From the NCBI RefSeq assembly GCF_005503365.1, contig NZ_SCML01000048.1, positions 1 through 48,485 of the forward strand: DNA of 48,485 nucleotides, written 5' to 3'. Made by a program: the position numbers and the translations under genes. Under the pieces are notes generated by a model, which saw nothing but the letters and a program-made list of their open reading frames with translations, was not told where the DNA came from and did not search any database. The stretch's first letter is position 1. Each line of letters opens with the position of its first letter. The DNA is from Hydrogenophaga sp. 2FB (GTDB lineage: Bacteria > Pseudomonadota > Gammaproteobacteria > Burkholderiales > Burkholderiaceae_C). Below, in pieces: positions 31,494-39,567 of this stretch.

Positions 31494-32810
31494 TCAATCC
31501 CAATAGGTGTCGGTGGCGGGCTCGTGAAACGAGGTTTCCAGCAGGCACTGGTTGTCCTCGGCGACGCGATACATGTCATCGAGCAGCGTGGCGATCACCT
31601 CGTCCAGCGAGTCGCGGGACAGGCAAGGAATGCTCAACTCGTAGAGTGTGCCCTCGGCATTCAGGCGCTGCATGGAAAAACGCTCAAAACAGGTCTGCTC
31701 GATCAGCCTGTGGCCGCGGGCCAAGCCGCGCGACTGCTTGCTGAAGCGGGCCAGCACCATCGTGACGCGCAGGACCGCCACGGGCGTTGTTCCTTCGGCC
31801 GGCGGGCGGGGAACGCCCGCCGGCGCTGTCCGCAAAAGCAACGCAGGCGGTGGCTGCTGAACGGCCGATGCCAACGCAGGCAGTCCCTGTTCGAACCGGG
31901 CTTGCAGGCTGGAATCCGACGTATCCAGGTAGCGCATGGCCGATTTGACATCCTTCCAGCCGACGTATTCCATCAGCTCCTTGATGTCCCAGCCGCTGGC
32001 GCGAGCCCAGCCGGCAAAGCCGCGGCGCATGGAGTGGCTGCTGTATTCCTCGGGCGACTCAACGCCAGCTTCGGCGAACAGGCTGCGCAGCAAGGGGATC
32101 AGGCTGTTGGCGTGCAGGCTCTCCTCGGCAACATGGCCCCAGCGGTCAATCTTGCGGAACACCGGGCCTTCGGTCAAACCGGCCAGTCCGATCCAGCCAT
32201 TGAAGGCCGTGACGGGGCATAGGCGGGACAGGGCCGGGCATTTGAAAACGCGGCCCTGCAGTTGCCTGTCGCTTTTGCTGCGGCCCAGGTAGCAGGCCAT
32301 GCCCTGGCCCGGCGTGACCTCGGTGTTCTCGACGCGCAGGTTGACCAGTTCGTCGGAGCGAAAGCCGCGCCAAAACCCCAGCAGCATCAGGCTGCGGTCG
32401 CGCGTGTGGCGCAGCAAAGCCAGTTGGTCGCCAGAGCGCTGGGCGTTGCTGATGGCGGTATCGAGCCACTGATCGATCTGCTGGAGCACCGCCAGTTCCA
32501 GGGGGCGCGCGCGCTTTTCTGGCACGCTGTGAACGGAGCGAATGCCCTTGAGGACTTGGCGCACCAAGGCCGATTTGGTGGGATCGGGAAAGCCCTGGTC
32601 GTTGTGCCACCTTGACAGCGCCGCCAGCCGCTGGCGCAGGGTGTTGATGGACAGGGTAGCTGCGTGGTCGGCCAGGTAGCGGGCAATGGCATCAGCCGTG
32701 GAAGGCAGCAGGCCTTTCCATTCGATCTCGAAATGGCGGATGGCAGAAGCGTAGCTTCGGCGCGTGTTGTCGCGCTCGGCAGCCTCAAGGTATTGGGCAA
32801 GACGGGTCAT
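31494..32810 (-). CDS. tyrosine recombinase (cointegrate resolvase) of the transposon
   Basis: A 438-residue phage-integrase-family recombinase. The SAM-like N-terminal domain spans about 10-95 (DNTRRSYASAIRHFE). The catalytic residues are R151 (FWRGFRSDEL), H259 and R262 (SSHSMRRGFAGWA), W285 and the nucleophile Y294 (AMRYLDTSD). The C-terminal 130 residues beyond the catalytic domain are an extra helical extension. Most Tn3-family elements use a serine resolvase; a few (Tn4430, Tn5401) use a tyrosine recombinase (TnpI), and Tn4651 uses the TnpS/TnpT pair. This gene, 42 bases upstream of tnpA, presumably resolves cointegrates at a site upstream of it. Intact. Confidence 0.85.
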   Translation of the reverse strand: MTRLAQYLEAAERDNTRRSYASAIRHFEIEWKGLLPSTADAIARYLADHAATLSINTLRQRLAALSRWHNDQGFPDPTKSALVRQVLKGIRSVHSVPEKRARPLELAVLQQIDQWLDTAISNAQRSGDQLALLRHTRDRSLMLLGFWRGFRSDELVNLRVENTEVTPGQGMACYLGRSKSDRQLQGRVFKCPALSRLCPVTAFNGWIGLAGLTEGPVFRKIDRWGHVAEESLHANSLIPLLRSLFAEAGVESPEEYSSHSMRRGFAGWARASGWDIKELMEYVGWKDVKSAMRYLDTSDSSLQARFEQGLPALASAVQQPPPALLLRTAPAGVPRPPAEGTTPVAVLRVTMVLARFSKQSRGLARGHRLIEQTCFERFSMQRLNAEGTLYELSIPCLSRDSLDEVIATLLDDMYRVAEDNQCLLETSFHEPATDTYWD

Positions 32811-33030
32811 TTGACTGTCGATTGCGTGTGCTTTTTTGAATATTGCCGCGTCTCAACGCAGAGATGGCGAACAGCAGTATGCAGGTGATCCAGCCGGGCT
32901 CGGCTCGTGCAGCACCACAAAGCCGAGCAGGAGCCGTAGAACCGGCGCATCACCGCCATGTCGCGGACGAAGACTACCTTGCGCTGCCCCGAACATCCTC
33001 TTCGCTATCCAACTGTCTCCCACCATGGTG
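32811..33030. other. non-coding stretch upstream of the recombinase
   Basis: This stretch holds no convincing gene. It contains a 7-bp inverted repeat, CTCGGCT (32899-32905) and AGCCGAG (32921-32927), which could belong to the recombination site of the transposon. The expected right terminal repeat is absent. Confidence 0.4.
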
Positions 33031-33033
33031 TAA

Positions 33034-33277
33034 ATTCCTGCGCCCGGTCAGCCACGCCCGCCGCCGGTGGTGCTGAACTGCGACGAAGTCGCTCGTCTGA
33101 TCGCAGCTGCACCGAACCCCAAGTATCAAGCGGCGCTTTCCGTGGCCTATGGGGCCGGACTGCTCGCCAGCGATGTTTGCGCGTTGAAGGACACCGATAT
33201 CGACGGTGAACGCATAGCGCTGCGCGTGGAGGAAGGCAAGGACCTCTATGCCTTGCTCTCGCCCGTGCAGCTTGAGC
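33034..33277 (+). pseudogene. fragment of a tyrosine recombinase/integrase
   Basis: In frame from 33034 and best from 33067 (VVLNCDEVARLIAAAPNPKY, then ALSVAYGAGLLASDVCALK), this is the central part of a phage-integrase-family protein of the type found with IS91-like and integron-like elements. The motif GAGL-AS-VCALK includes the position of the first catalytic Arg; here the usual RASEV is LASDV, so Arg is lost. The GKGRKD turn is shortened to GKD. The N-terminal SAM-like domain and the catalytic HxxR and Tyr part are missing. Homology ends near 33277, exactly where the catabolic gene region begins, so the fragment marks a recombination junction. Confidence 0.7.
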
Positions 33278-33284
33278 GGCTGAG

Positions 33285-34511
33285 CTATGCGTATTTCCGA
33301 TCGACCAGCACAGGTGCATCAATGACCAGATCGTCGGCGGATATCCATTCGACGGCGTCCAGCTTCAAACGGGTGCGTTGCTTGAAGATCTCATGAAGAG
33401 CCTTCTCGACCGTAGCCGCGTCAACGCCCGGATGCAAGACGCCGCGCAGGGTGACCGTCTCGCGGTGTTCCTGCTTCGTGACCACCACTTGAGCGCGCTG
33501 CATATGCGGAACCTGCATCAACACCTCCTCGACGTTGCGTGGATAGATGAAGATCTCTCGGGCCTTTACAGCCTGTCCGACCCGACCTTTCAAGAGACTG
33601 ATGTGGCTCACAAAGCCATCGGCTGATGCGACACTTCCACTCGCCACATCGCCGGTGCCAAAACGCACGAGGGGCCAGCCACGGTCCAAGGTGGTGACCA
33701 CGATCTCACCGGTTTCGCCCAAGGGCAACGGGGTGCCCGTTTGCGGGTCGCAAATCTGGACCAGCCTTTCCGGCTGCACGGCGTAGCCCTCCTGACCCGT
33801 TTCCTCGTAGCCGATGAGGCCGAAGTCGCCGGTGGCGTACGCAGAAAAGATCTTGATGCCGTACCTCGTCTCAAGCGCGCGCCGCTTGCCCATCCAGTCA
33901 CCCATTTCCCCACCGAGCAGCGCCGACTTGACCTTCCAGGCGCCGGGAAGCTGGTGGCCCATGTGCTCCAGGGTGTTGACCAGCGTGACGAAGAAGGCGG
34001 TGGAGGCGCAGATGCAGGTGACACCCAATTCCAGGATCAGTTGGGCCTGCTGTTCGGCGCCCCCCGGGCCGCAGGGGATGACGGTGGCGCCCGTGGCCAC
34101 GATGCCTTGGTCGAGCAGGACGCCTGCGGGCACCAAGTGGTACGACCAGGTGTTCAGCACCCGGTCCTGCGGGCCGATGCCTGCGCGCCGGAAGCAGTGA
34201 GCGAAGCCGTGGCCGTCTTGATCGTCGTTTAACTGGGGCTCGTAGATGGGTCCAGGTGACACGAAGATACGCCGTATCGCCGCTTCGTCGGCAGCCAGAA
34301 AGCCGCCAAAAGGTGGCGCCTCGCGTTGACGGTCCAGCAGCGCATCCTTGCTCGTGACGGGCAGTCGCGCCAGGTCGGCCGCGCTGCGGATGTCCTGTGG
34401 CGTCATGCGGGCGCGCTCGTAGATGTCGCGGATGGCGGGCGCTCGGTCGTAGGCGTTTTGCTGCGCCGCGCGCAGCGCGTCGAGTCGATCCAGCGGCAAG
34501 GCATGTGTCAT
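33285..34511 (-). CDS. PaaK-like acyl/aryl-CoA ligase
   Basis: A 408-residue AMP-forming ligase of the phenylacetate-CoA ligase family. It would activate a carboxylic acid to its CoA thioester with ATP. The start at 34511 has GGAGAG 7 bases upstream. The N-terminal YDRAPAIRDIYERARMTP, PVTSKDALLD, and the adenylation region (FVSPGPIYEP in place of the usual TSGTTG, and FSAYATGDFGLIGYE) follow PaaK. The C-terminal FIYPRNVEEVL...VDRKYA is the small lid domain. The phosphate loop is degenerate, so the substrate or activity may differ. It is the last gene of the minus unit with the crotonase gene, 15 bases apart, and ends next to the integrase fragment. Confidence 0.75.
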   Translation of the reverse strand: MTHALPLDRLDALRAAQQNAYDRAPAIRDIYERARMTPQDIRSAADLARLPVTSKDALLDRQREAPPFGGFLAADEAAIRRIFVSPGPIYEPQLNDDQDGHGFAHCFRRAGIGPQDRVLNTWSYHLVPAGVLLDQGIVATGATVIPCGPGGAEQQAQLILELGVTCICASTAFFVTLVNTLEHMGHQLPGAWKVKSALLGGEMGDWMGKRRALETRYGIKIFSAYATGDFGLIGYEETGQEGYAVQPERLVQICDPQTGTPLPLGETGEIVVTTLDRGWPLVRFGTGDVASGSVASADGFVSHISLLKGRVGQAVKAREIFIYPRNVEEVLMQVPHMQRAQVVVTKQEHRETVTLRGVLHPGVDAATVEKALHEIFKQRTRLKLDAVEWISADDLVIDAPVLVDRKYA

Positions 34512-34526
34512 GGCCAATCTCTCCGC

Positions 34527-35309
34527 CTATTGACCGGTGAATCGCGGCGCGCGCTTCTCTTCGAACGCCAACAGCCCTTCGCGCTGGTCGGCGCTGTGCG
34601 CGTGCACTTCCGACGCGAGCAGTTCCAGACGCAACGCCGTCTCGACGGGTTGTTGAAGGCCATCATCGACCAGTGCCTTCATGCGCCTCAAGCCCAACGG
34701 GCTCTTGCTGGCGATCTTGTCCACAAGCGCTTGTGTGGCCGCTTCCAGTTCATCGTGATCGACCACCTGGTTGACTAACCCGGCCTCTACCAGCGCTTCA
34801 GCGCTGAGAAATTCACCGGTGAAAAGCAGGTACTTCGCGCGTGTTGGCCCTATGGCGCGGGGCAGCCGAACCGAGCCACCTCCGCCCGGCAGCAAGCCGT
34901 AGTTGGCATGGGCATCGCCGATCTTTGCGCCGCGAGCGGCAAGCACCAGGTCGCAGCAGAGCACCAACTCGAGGCCGCCGGCCAGGGCCAGCCCATTGAG
35001 CGCGGCGATCACCGGCTTGGGGAAGCTGTCCAGCCGGTTCATCGTGGCCAGGACGCTGTTGAGAAACAGACCAGGGCCGACCGATCCCGATTGCGATCGG
35101 ACGTACTTGAGATCGGCCCCGGCGCAGAAGGCCCGGCCTGTGCCGGTGAGAACGACCGCCCGCACGTCCTGGTTCTCCTCGGCGTCGTTCAGGGCCTGAT
35201 CGATGCCGCTGAGCACCTCCGGCGTGAGGGAATTCATCGCCTCCGGCCGATTCAGGCGGATCCACATTGCACCTTCGCGAACATCTACGACAACAGCGGG
35301 TGACAGCAT
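34527..35309 (-). CDS. crotonase-superfamily protein (enoyl-CoA hydratase-like), catalytic Glu not conserved
   Basis: A 260-residue protein from the ATG at 35309, with a GGAAAG-type site (the frame is open to 35339). The fold is clear: LNRPEAMNSLT, AFCAGADL (oxyanion hole), GLALAGGLELVLCCDLVLAA (second oxyanion hole), and a C-terminal trimerisation helix. In ordinary enoyl-CoA hydratases two Glu act on water: one in the PEI..G.IPG.GG motif and one about 20 residues on. Here the first motif reads DAHANYGLLPGGGG (His) and the second aligns to KYLLFTGE (Tyr). It may instead be an isomerase, hydrolase or other crotonase. It is divergent from the CoA-transferase gene across the TetR operator at 35407. 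Confidence 0.8.
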   Translation of the reverse strand: MLSPAVVVDVREGAMWIRLNRPEAMNSLTPEVLSGIDQALNDAEENQDVRAVVLTGTGRAFCAGADLKYVRSQSGSVGPGLFLNSVLATMNRLDSFPKPVIAALNGLALAGGLELVLCCDLVLAARGAKIGDAHANYGLLPGGGGSVRLPRAIGPTRAKYLLFTGEFLSAEALVEAGLVNQVVDHDELEAATQALVDKIASKSPLGLRRMKALVDDGLQQPVETALRLELLASEVHAHSADQREGLLAFEEKRAPRFTGQ

Positions 35310-35406
35310 TTGTTCTCTTTCCATGGCTTGATTTTTCATGAGCAGATTCTGCGATTCAACCGTGGGATCGGTTGTTGGGGATTTCCATTACTACAAAGTC
35401 GTTTAA

Positions 35407-35422
35407 TTTACTTTACAGTAAA
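35407..35422. promoter_or_regulatory. probable TetR operator 1
   Basis: TTTACT-TTAC-AGTAAA, a 6-bp-arm palindrome, lies between the divergent crotonase (35309) and CoA-transferase (35446) genes. It has the same arms and spacer length as the second site at 36549. It probably controls both directions. Confidence 0.75.
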
Positions 35423-35445
35423 AATGAATCAACCAGAAGAGCACC

Positions 35446-36513
35446 ATGAACCATCAGATTGCATCGCGTGGATCTCCGCTGAAGGGGGTCAAGGTCGTTG
35501 AGTTCGAGGGCATCGGACCGGGGCCTCTGGCCGGCATGCTGCTCACGCAACTGGGGGCGGAGGTCACCGTGGTGGCGCGTCCGGGCCCTGGCGATTTGCC
35601 GAAGGATCTGACGCCGCGCGAGGATGGATTGCTGTCGCGCGACAAGCGCCGGGTGGTCCTGAACCTGAAACAGGAAGACGACCGCACCCGGGCGCTGGAG
35701 ATCGTCGCGGCCAGTGACGGATTGATCGAGGGCAACCGTCCGGGTGTCATGGAACGCCTGGGTCTCGGGCCGGGTGTCTGCGGGCAACTGAACCCGCGTC
35801 TCGTGTACGGCCGCATGACCGGTTGGGGCCAGGACGGACCGCTGGCGCAGGCCGCTGGTCACGACATGAACTATGTCGCGCTTACCGGCCTGATGTCGCT
35901 GACGGAGCGTCCTGGCCATCCGCCCATGCTGCCTCCCACGGTGCTGGGTGATGCAGCGGGTGCGCTGGGTTTCGCGCTGGGCATGGTGTCGGGATTGCTC
36001 GCGGCCAAAGAGAGTGGGCAGGGCTGTGTGGTGGATGGCGCCATCGTGGACGTGCTGGCGATGTTGTCCCCGCTGGTGCAAATCATCAGCGCCTCCGGCG
36101 GTTTTGATCCGGGTGTGCCCAGTGTTTTCCACGACTCGCCCTTCTACGACCGGTACATCTGCGCAGACGGCCGCTACATCACCGTGGGGGCTATTGAGCC
36201 CCAGTTCTACGCGCTGCTCCTGCAGCGCCTGGGTCTGACCGATGTCGTGTTGTCCGATCAGATGAACCGGTCTACATGGCCGGCGCTGAAAGCGCGAATG
36301 ACAGCTCTTTTTGCATCGCACCCCAGTGCCCATTGGACGCAAATTCTGGAACGTACGGATGCCTGCTATGCGCCGGTTTTGAACCTGACCGAGGCAGCCG
36401 CACACCCCCACAACGTGGCGCGTGGCTTGTACCGCGTGACGCCGGGTGGCGACATCGAGACGGCGAGGGGATTGCGCTTCCTTGCGCTCACCGATCGAGC
36501 CGCCGACGTTTGA
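35446..36513 (+). CDS. family III CoA-transferase / alpha-methylacyl-CoA racemase (CaiB/BaiF)
   Basis: A 355-residue protein in the CaiB/BaiF superfamily. The N-terminal GVKVVEFEGIGPGPLAGMLL binds CoA. The motif GHDMNYVALTGL carries the catalytic Asp (D140) of the family, followed by a Gly-rich run (GDAAGALGFALGMVSGLLA). Length and the DMNY motif suit alpha-methylacyl-CoA racemase (AMACR), which epimerises 2-methyl-acyl-CoA so that acyl-CoA dehydrogenase can act; a CoA-transferase role is the alternative. It is the first gene of the plus operon, immediately after the TetR operator at 35407, and sits 123 bases before the thiolase. Confidence 0.85.
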   Translation: MNHQIASRGSPLKGVKVVEFEGIGPGPLAGMLLTQLGAEVTVVARPGPGDLPKDLTPREDGLLSRDKRRVVLNLKQEDDRTRALEIVAASDGLIEGNRPGVMERLGLGPGVCGQLNPRLVYGRMTGWGQDGPLAQAAGHDMNYVALTGLMSLTERPGHPPMLPPTVLGDAAGALGFALGMVSGLLAAKESGQGCVVDGAIVDVLAMLSPLVQIISASGGFDPGVPSVFHDSPFYDRYICADGRYITVGAIEPQFYALLLQRLGLTDVVLSDQMNRSTWPALKARMTALFASHPSAHWTQILERTDACYAPVLNLTEAAAHPHNVARGLYRVTPGGDIETARGLRFLALTDRAADV

Positions 36514-36548
36514 TCGGATGTCGGGATTTCCCTAGTGCTTCGACATCA

Positions 36549-36568
36549 ATTTTACTCTACAGTAAAAT
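36549..36568. promoter_or_regulatory. probable TetR operator 2
   Basis: ATTTTACT-CTAC-AGTAAAAT is a perfect 8-bp-arm palindrome in the 123-base gap between the CoA-transferase and thiolase genes. It shares TTTACT-nTAC-AGTAAA with operator 1. It suggests a second regulated promoter inside the cluster. Confidence 0.8.
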
Positions 36569-36636
36569 AACTTTATAAACAGTAGATTGGCGTCAATGAG
36601 GCGCTTTCCCATAGGCCCGCTTACAGGAGAAATGCA

Positions 36637-37875
36637 TTGGAAGACATCTATGTCATTGGTGTGGGAATGACCCCGTTTGGTCGCCATCTGGACAAGGACA
36701 TCAAGCAGATGACGCGCGAGGCGACCGAGGCGGCGCTGGTGGATGCCGGGATCCGGCAAGAGGACCTGCAAGCGGCCTTTTTCGGCAACACCTCCCAAGG
36801 TCACATGGAGGGCCAGCACATGATCCGCGGGCAGATTGCATTGCGCGCCATGGGGATCGGTCGCATTCCCGTGGTCAACATCGAAAACGCCTGCGCCAGC
36901 GGATCGTCCGCGTTCGTGTTGGCATGCAACCATGTTCGTGCGGGTGCGGGCGATGTGGCCTTGGCTATCGGCGCGGAGAAGATGTTCACCCCGGACAAGC
37001 AGAAGATGTTCTCGGTCTTCGACAGCGCCTGGGATCTGTCGCGGGCCACCGACATCCGCGAAGAGCTGATGAAGCTCGGGCGCGATGTGGCGGTTCCGGA
37101 AGGCTCGACCTCTCCCCGGCCCTACAGCGTGTTCATGGATGTGTACGCGGCCTTCGCGCGCTCCCACATGCGCACTTTCGGCACTACGCAACGGCAGCTG
37201 GCGGCCGTCTCGGCCAAGAACCACGCGCATTCGGTCCACAACCCACTGTCGCAATACCAAGTGTCGTACAGCATTGACGACGTGCTGACAGCGCCACCGA
37301 TCACCTACCCGCTGACCTTGCCGATGTGCTCGCCTGTGTCGGACGGCGCCGCCGCGGTCATCGTGTGCAACCGGTCTGCGCTCAAGCGGTTGAACATCGA
37401 CGCGAGCCGGGCAATCCGGGTGCTGGCCGCTGTGGTTCAAAGCGGCTCCGCGCGCAATGAGGAAGACGTTGCCAACCATTGCACGGCGCTGGCCGCGCGG
37501 CGGGCGTATGAGTTGGCCGGCGTGGGGCCGGACGACATCTCCGTGGCCGAAGTCCACGACGCCACTGCCATGGGGGAAATCATCCAGTCTGAAAACCTGG
37601 GCTTCTGCGAGTTCGGCCAGGGGGGTGTGATCGCCGAGCGGGGCGACACCCGCATCGGTGGGCGCATTCCCATCAACCCCTCGGGAGGCCTGGAGTCGAA
37701 GGGACATCCGGTTGGTGCGACGGGCTTGGCGCAGGTGCACGAGCTGGTGACCCAGCTTCGCGCGGAAGCCGGCGCGCGGCAAGTCGAAGGCGCCCGCATC
37801 GCATTGGCCGAAAACGGCGGCGGCCTTGAGGGCATCGAGGAAGCCGTTGCCTGCATCTCCATCCTGGCGCGCTGA
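36637..37875 (+). CDS. SCP-x/SCP2-type thiolase (acyl-CoA acetyltransferase)
   Basis: A 412-residue thiolase that would cleave 3-oxoacyl-CoA with CoA in the last step of beta-oxidation. The start is TTG at 36637, with AGGAG 7 bases upstream. The nucleophile is Cys86 in ENACASGSSA; the HDATAMGEI motif and the GLESKGHPVGATG motif carry the catalytic histidines. The second Cys of classical thiolases is replaced (AENGGGLEG), as in the sterol-carrier-protein-x type, which acts on branched or bulky acyl-CoA. It lies behind operator 2 and just before the dehydrogenase gene, 26 bases apart. Confidence 0.88.
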   Translation: MEDIYVIGVGMTPFGRHLDKDIKQMTREATEAALVDAGIRQEDLQAAFFGNTSQGHMEGQHMIRGQIALRAMGIGRIPVVNIENACASGSSAFVLACNHVRAGAGDVALAIGAEKMFTPDKQKMFSVFDSAWDLSRATDIREELMKLGRDVAVPEGSTSPRPYSVFMDVYAAFARSHMRTFGTTQRQLAAVSAKNHAHSVHNPLSQYQVSYSIDDVLTAPPITYPLTLPMCSPVSDGAAAVIVCNRSALKRLNIDASRAIRVLAAVVQSGSARNEEDVANHCTALAARRAYELAGVGPDDISVAEVHDATAMGEIIQSENLGFCEFGQGGVIAERGDTRIGGRIPINPSGGLESKGHPVGATGLAQVHELVTQLRAEAGARQVEGARIALAENGGGLEGIEEAVACISILAR

Positions 37876-37901
37876 GCGCCTCACCGAAAGAAGAGACAAG
37901 C

Positions 37902-38663
37902 ATGGACATCAAGAACACGGTTGCGCTGGTGACTGGTGCGGGTTCGGGGCTCGGCCTGGCGACCTGCAAGGCCCTGGTCGATGCGGGCGCCAAGGTGGTG
38001 GCGGTCGATCTGGATGAAGACCGCCTGATGCGCGAGATGGCCCCGTTGGGCGACAGCGTGCGTGCGCTGAAAACGGATGTGGCCGACGACGCCAGTGTGA
38101 AAGCTGCCGTGGAGTTCGCGGTCAACACGTTTGGGGCGTTGCATGTGGCGGTGAACTGCGCGGGCATCCTCGGCCCCTGCAAGACCTTGTCCAAGGGCGA
38201 GCTGTTTCCGCTGGACCTCTGGAACCGCGTGATCGGTGTCAACTTGACCGGCACCTTCAACGTCATCCGGCACGCCGCCCTGGCCATGTCGCAGAACGAC
38301 GCGAACGCGGATGGCGAGCGTGGCGTGATCGTCAACACATCGTCAGGTGCAGCCTGGCAGGGGCAGATGGGTCAGGCCGCCTACAGCGCCAGCAAGGCGG
38401 CCGTCATGGGGTTGACCCTTCCGGTGGCGCGGGACCTGGCGCAGCACGGCGTGCGAGTCGTCGCGCTCGCCCCCGGTTTGTTCGAGACCGGCATGTCGGC
38501 AGGCATGCCGACCAAGGTGGCGCAAAACATCATCGAGAAAGTCATCCTGTTCCCGAACCGCATGGGGCAGGCGCCGGAGTTCTCGGCGCTGGTCCGTCAT
38601 GTGGTGGAGAACGCCTATCTGAACGCCACCACGCTGAGCATCGATGGCGGGGCACGGCTCTGA
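37902..38663 (+). CDS. short-chain dehydrogenase, 3-hydroxyacyl-CoA dehydrogenase (HSD10-like)
   Basis: A 253-residue NAD-dependent SDR. The dinucleotide motif TGAGSGLG is at 11-18, NCAGI near residue 85, and the catalytic YSASK has Y161 and K165 after SSGAAWQGQMGQAA. The sequence around GLFETGMSAGMP and the GQAPEFSALVRHVVENAYLN end closely follow 17beta-hydroxysteroid dehydrogenase type 10 / 3-hydroxy-2-methylbutyryl-CoA dehydrogenase, known for branched-chain 3-hydroxyacyl-CoA. It fits the third step of beta-oxidation between a hydratase and the thiolase. An AAAGAAGAGA site precedes the start. Confidence 0.88.
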   Translation: MDIKNTVALVTGAGSGLGLATCKALVDAGAKVVAVDLDEDRLMREMAPLGDSVRALKTDVADDASVKAAVEFAVNTFGALHVAVNCAGILGPCKTLSKGELFPLDLWNRVIGVNLTGTFNVIRHAALAMSQNDANADGERGVIVNTSSGAAWQGQMGQAAYSASKAAVMGLTLPVARDLAQHGVRVVALAPGLFETGMSAGMPTKVAQNIIEKVILFPNRMGQAPEFSALVRHVVENAYLNATTLSIDGGARL

Positions 38664-38734
38664 CGGTATCGGACATGGCAGCCCGAACAGAACACCACCA
38701 CGAGACCCCACAACGGTCCGAACAAGGAGACTCG

Positions 38735-38773
38735 ATGGACATGATCCCACCCGTCAAGGGGCACGCGTCATGA
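38735..38773 (+). CDS. 12-residue leader ORF, overlapping livG start
   Basis: ATG at 38735 with a strong AAGGAG site 6 bases upstream; the sequence is MDMIPPVKGHAS and the stop TGA overlaps the livG ATG as ATGA. It may be a coupling leader that feeds ribosomes into livG, or the residue of a former livG N-terminus. Too short to judge as a functional peptide. Confidence 0.4.
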   Translation: MDMIPPVKGHAS

Positions 38774-39567
38774 CGGCAACCACCAGTGTCAACCCGGACG
38801 GTGTGGTGCTCTCGGCCCGCAACCTGTTGCTGCAGTTCGGTGGAATTGTCGCGCTCAACGATGTGTCCATCGATGTGCGCAAGGACGAGCTGCTGGCCAT
38901 CATCGGTCCGAATGGCGCGGGGAAGTCCTCGCTCATGAATTGCCTGAGCGGTTTTTACCGTCCCAAGAAGGGCGACATCACGCTAGGCGGGCTGAGCGTT
39001 CGCAACATGGCGGTCCACGAAGTCGCGGGCCAGGGCTTGGCCAGGACCTTTCAGGGCACGCACATTTTCTCCGGCATGACGGTGGTCGAGAACCTGATGG
39101 TGGGCCGCCACATGCACATGCGCTCGAACCTGGCGCAGTCGTTCCTCTACTTCGGCGCCGCTAGGCGCGAAGAGGTGGTCCATCGGGAAGTGGTGGAGGA
39201 AATCATCGAGTTCCTGGAGATCGAGGCCATCCGCCATGCACCAGTGGGCAGCCTCGGCTACGGACTTCGCAAACGCGTGGACTTGGGTCGGGCGCTGGCC
39301 CAGGACCCCCGGATCCTGTTGATGGACGAGCCCATGGCCGGCATGAACGCGGAAGAAAAGGAAGACCTCGCGCGCTTCATTCTGGACGTGCGCGAAGCCA
39401 AACGGATTCCGGTCGTGCTGGTGGAGCACGACATGGGCGTGGTGATGGATCTGGCAGACCGCATTGCGGTGCTGGACTTCGGTCGCAAGATCGCCGAGGG
39501 AACCCCCAAGGAGATACAGGCAAATCCGGCCGTCATGAAGGCCTATCTCGGGGAGGGCGGGCAATGA
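38770..39567 (+). CDS. livG: branched-chain-type ABC transporter ATPase LivG
   Basis: A 265-residue ABC ATPase of the branched-chain amino acid type, here presumably for an organic acid. The start at 38770 is chosen because of AAGGGG upstream and the ATGA coupling; the frame is open to 38644. Walker A GPNGAGKSS lies at 46-54. The signature is the LivG-subgroup form LGYGLRKRVDLGRAL rather than LSGGQ, followed by Walker B ILLMDEP and the H-loop VEHDMG. The QGLARTFQGTHIF motif is typical of LivG. Its stop overlaps the start of the CoA synthetase gene by 4 bases, so the whole run 38770-43467 is translationally coupled. Confidence 0.92.
   Translation: MTATTSVNPDGVVLSARNLLLQFGGIVALNDVSIDVRKDELLAIIGPNGAGKSSLMNCLSGFYRPKKGDITLGGLSVRNMAVHEVAGQGLARTFQGTHIFSGMTVVENLMVGRHMHMRSNLAQSFLYFGAARREEVVHREVVEEIIEFLEIEAIRHAPVGSLGYGLRKRVDLGRALAQDPRILLMDEPMAGMNAEEKEDLARFILDVREAKRIPVVLVEHDMGVVMDLADRIAVLDFGRKIAEGTPKEIQANPAVMKAYLGEGGQ

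Larger units (their letters stand above)
28421..32810. mobile_element. Tn3-family transposon (left end, transposase, recombinase)
   Basis: The left repeat, tnpA and a tyrosine recombinase gene form the core of a Tn3-family element. No complement of the left repeat is seen between 32811 and the window end. Either the right end is deleted, or the element carries the catabolic cluster as cargo and ends beyond the window. It is inserted in the 5' end of the secreted-protein operon. Confidence 0.7.

Noticed and set aside
30330..32222. 630-codon plus-strand frame across tnpA and the recombinase
   Set aside because: Runs antisense over two well-supported genes with catalytic motifs; no domain visible.
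28434..33030. The transposon as a complete IS1071 copy, forming a composite transposon with the right edge
   Set aside because: Its terminal repeat differs from the IS1071-like repeat at 48375, and it carries a tyrosine recombinase that IS1071 lacks.
36532..37899. Long minus-strand open frame (455 codons) opposite the thiolase gene
   Set aside because: It is antisense to a clear thiolase; composition (His/Arg/Gly-rich) is the mirror of high-GC coding sequence and there is no domain.
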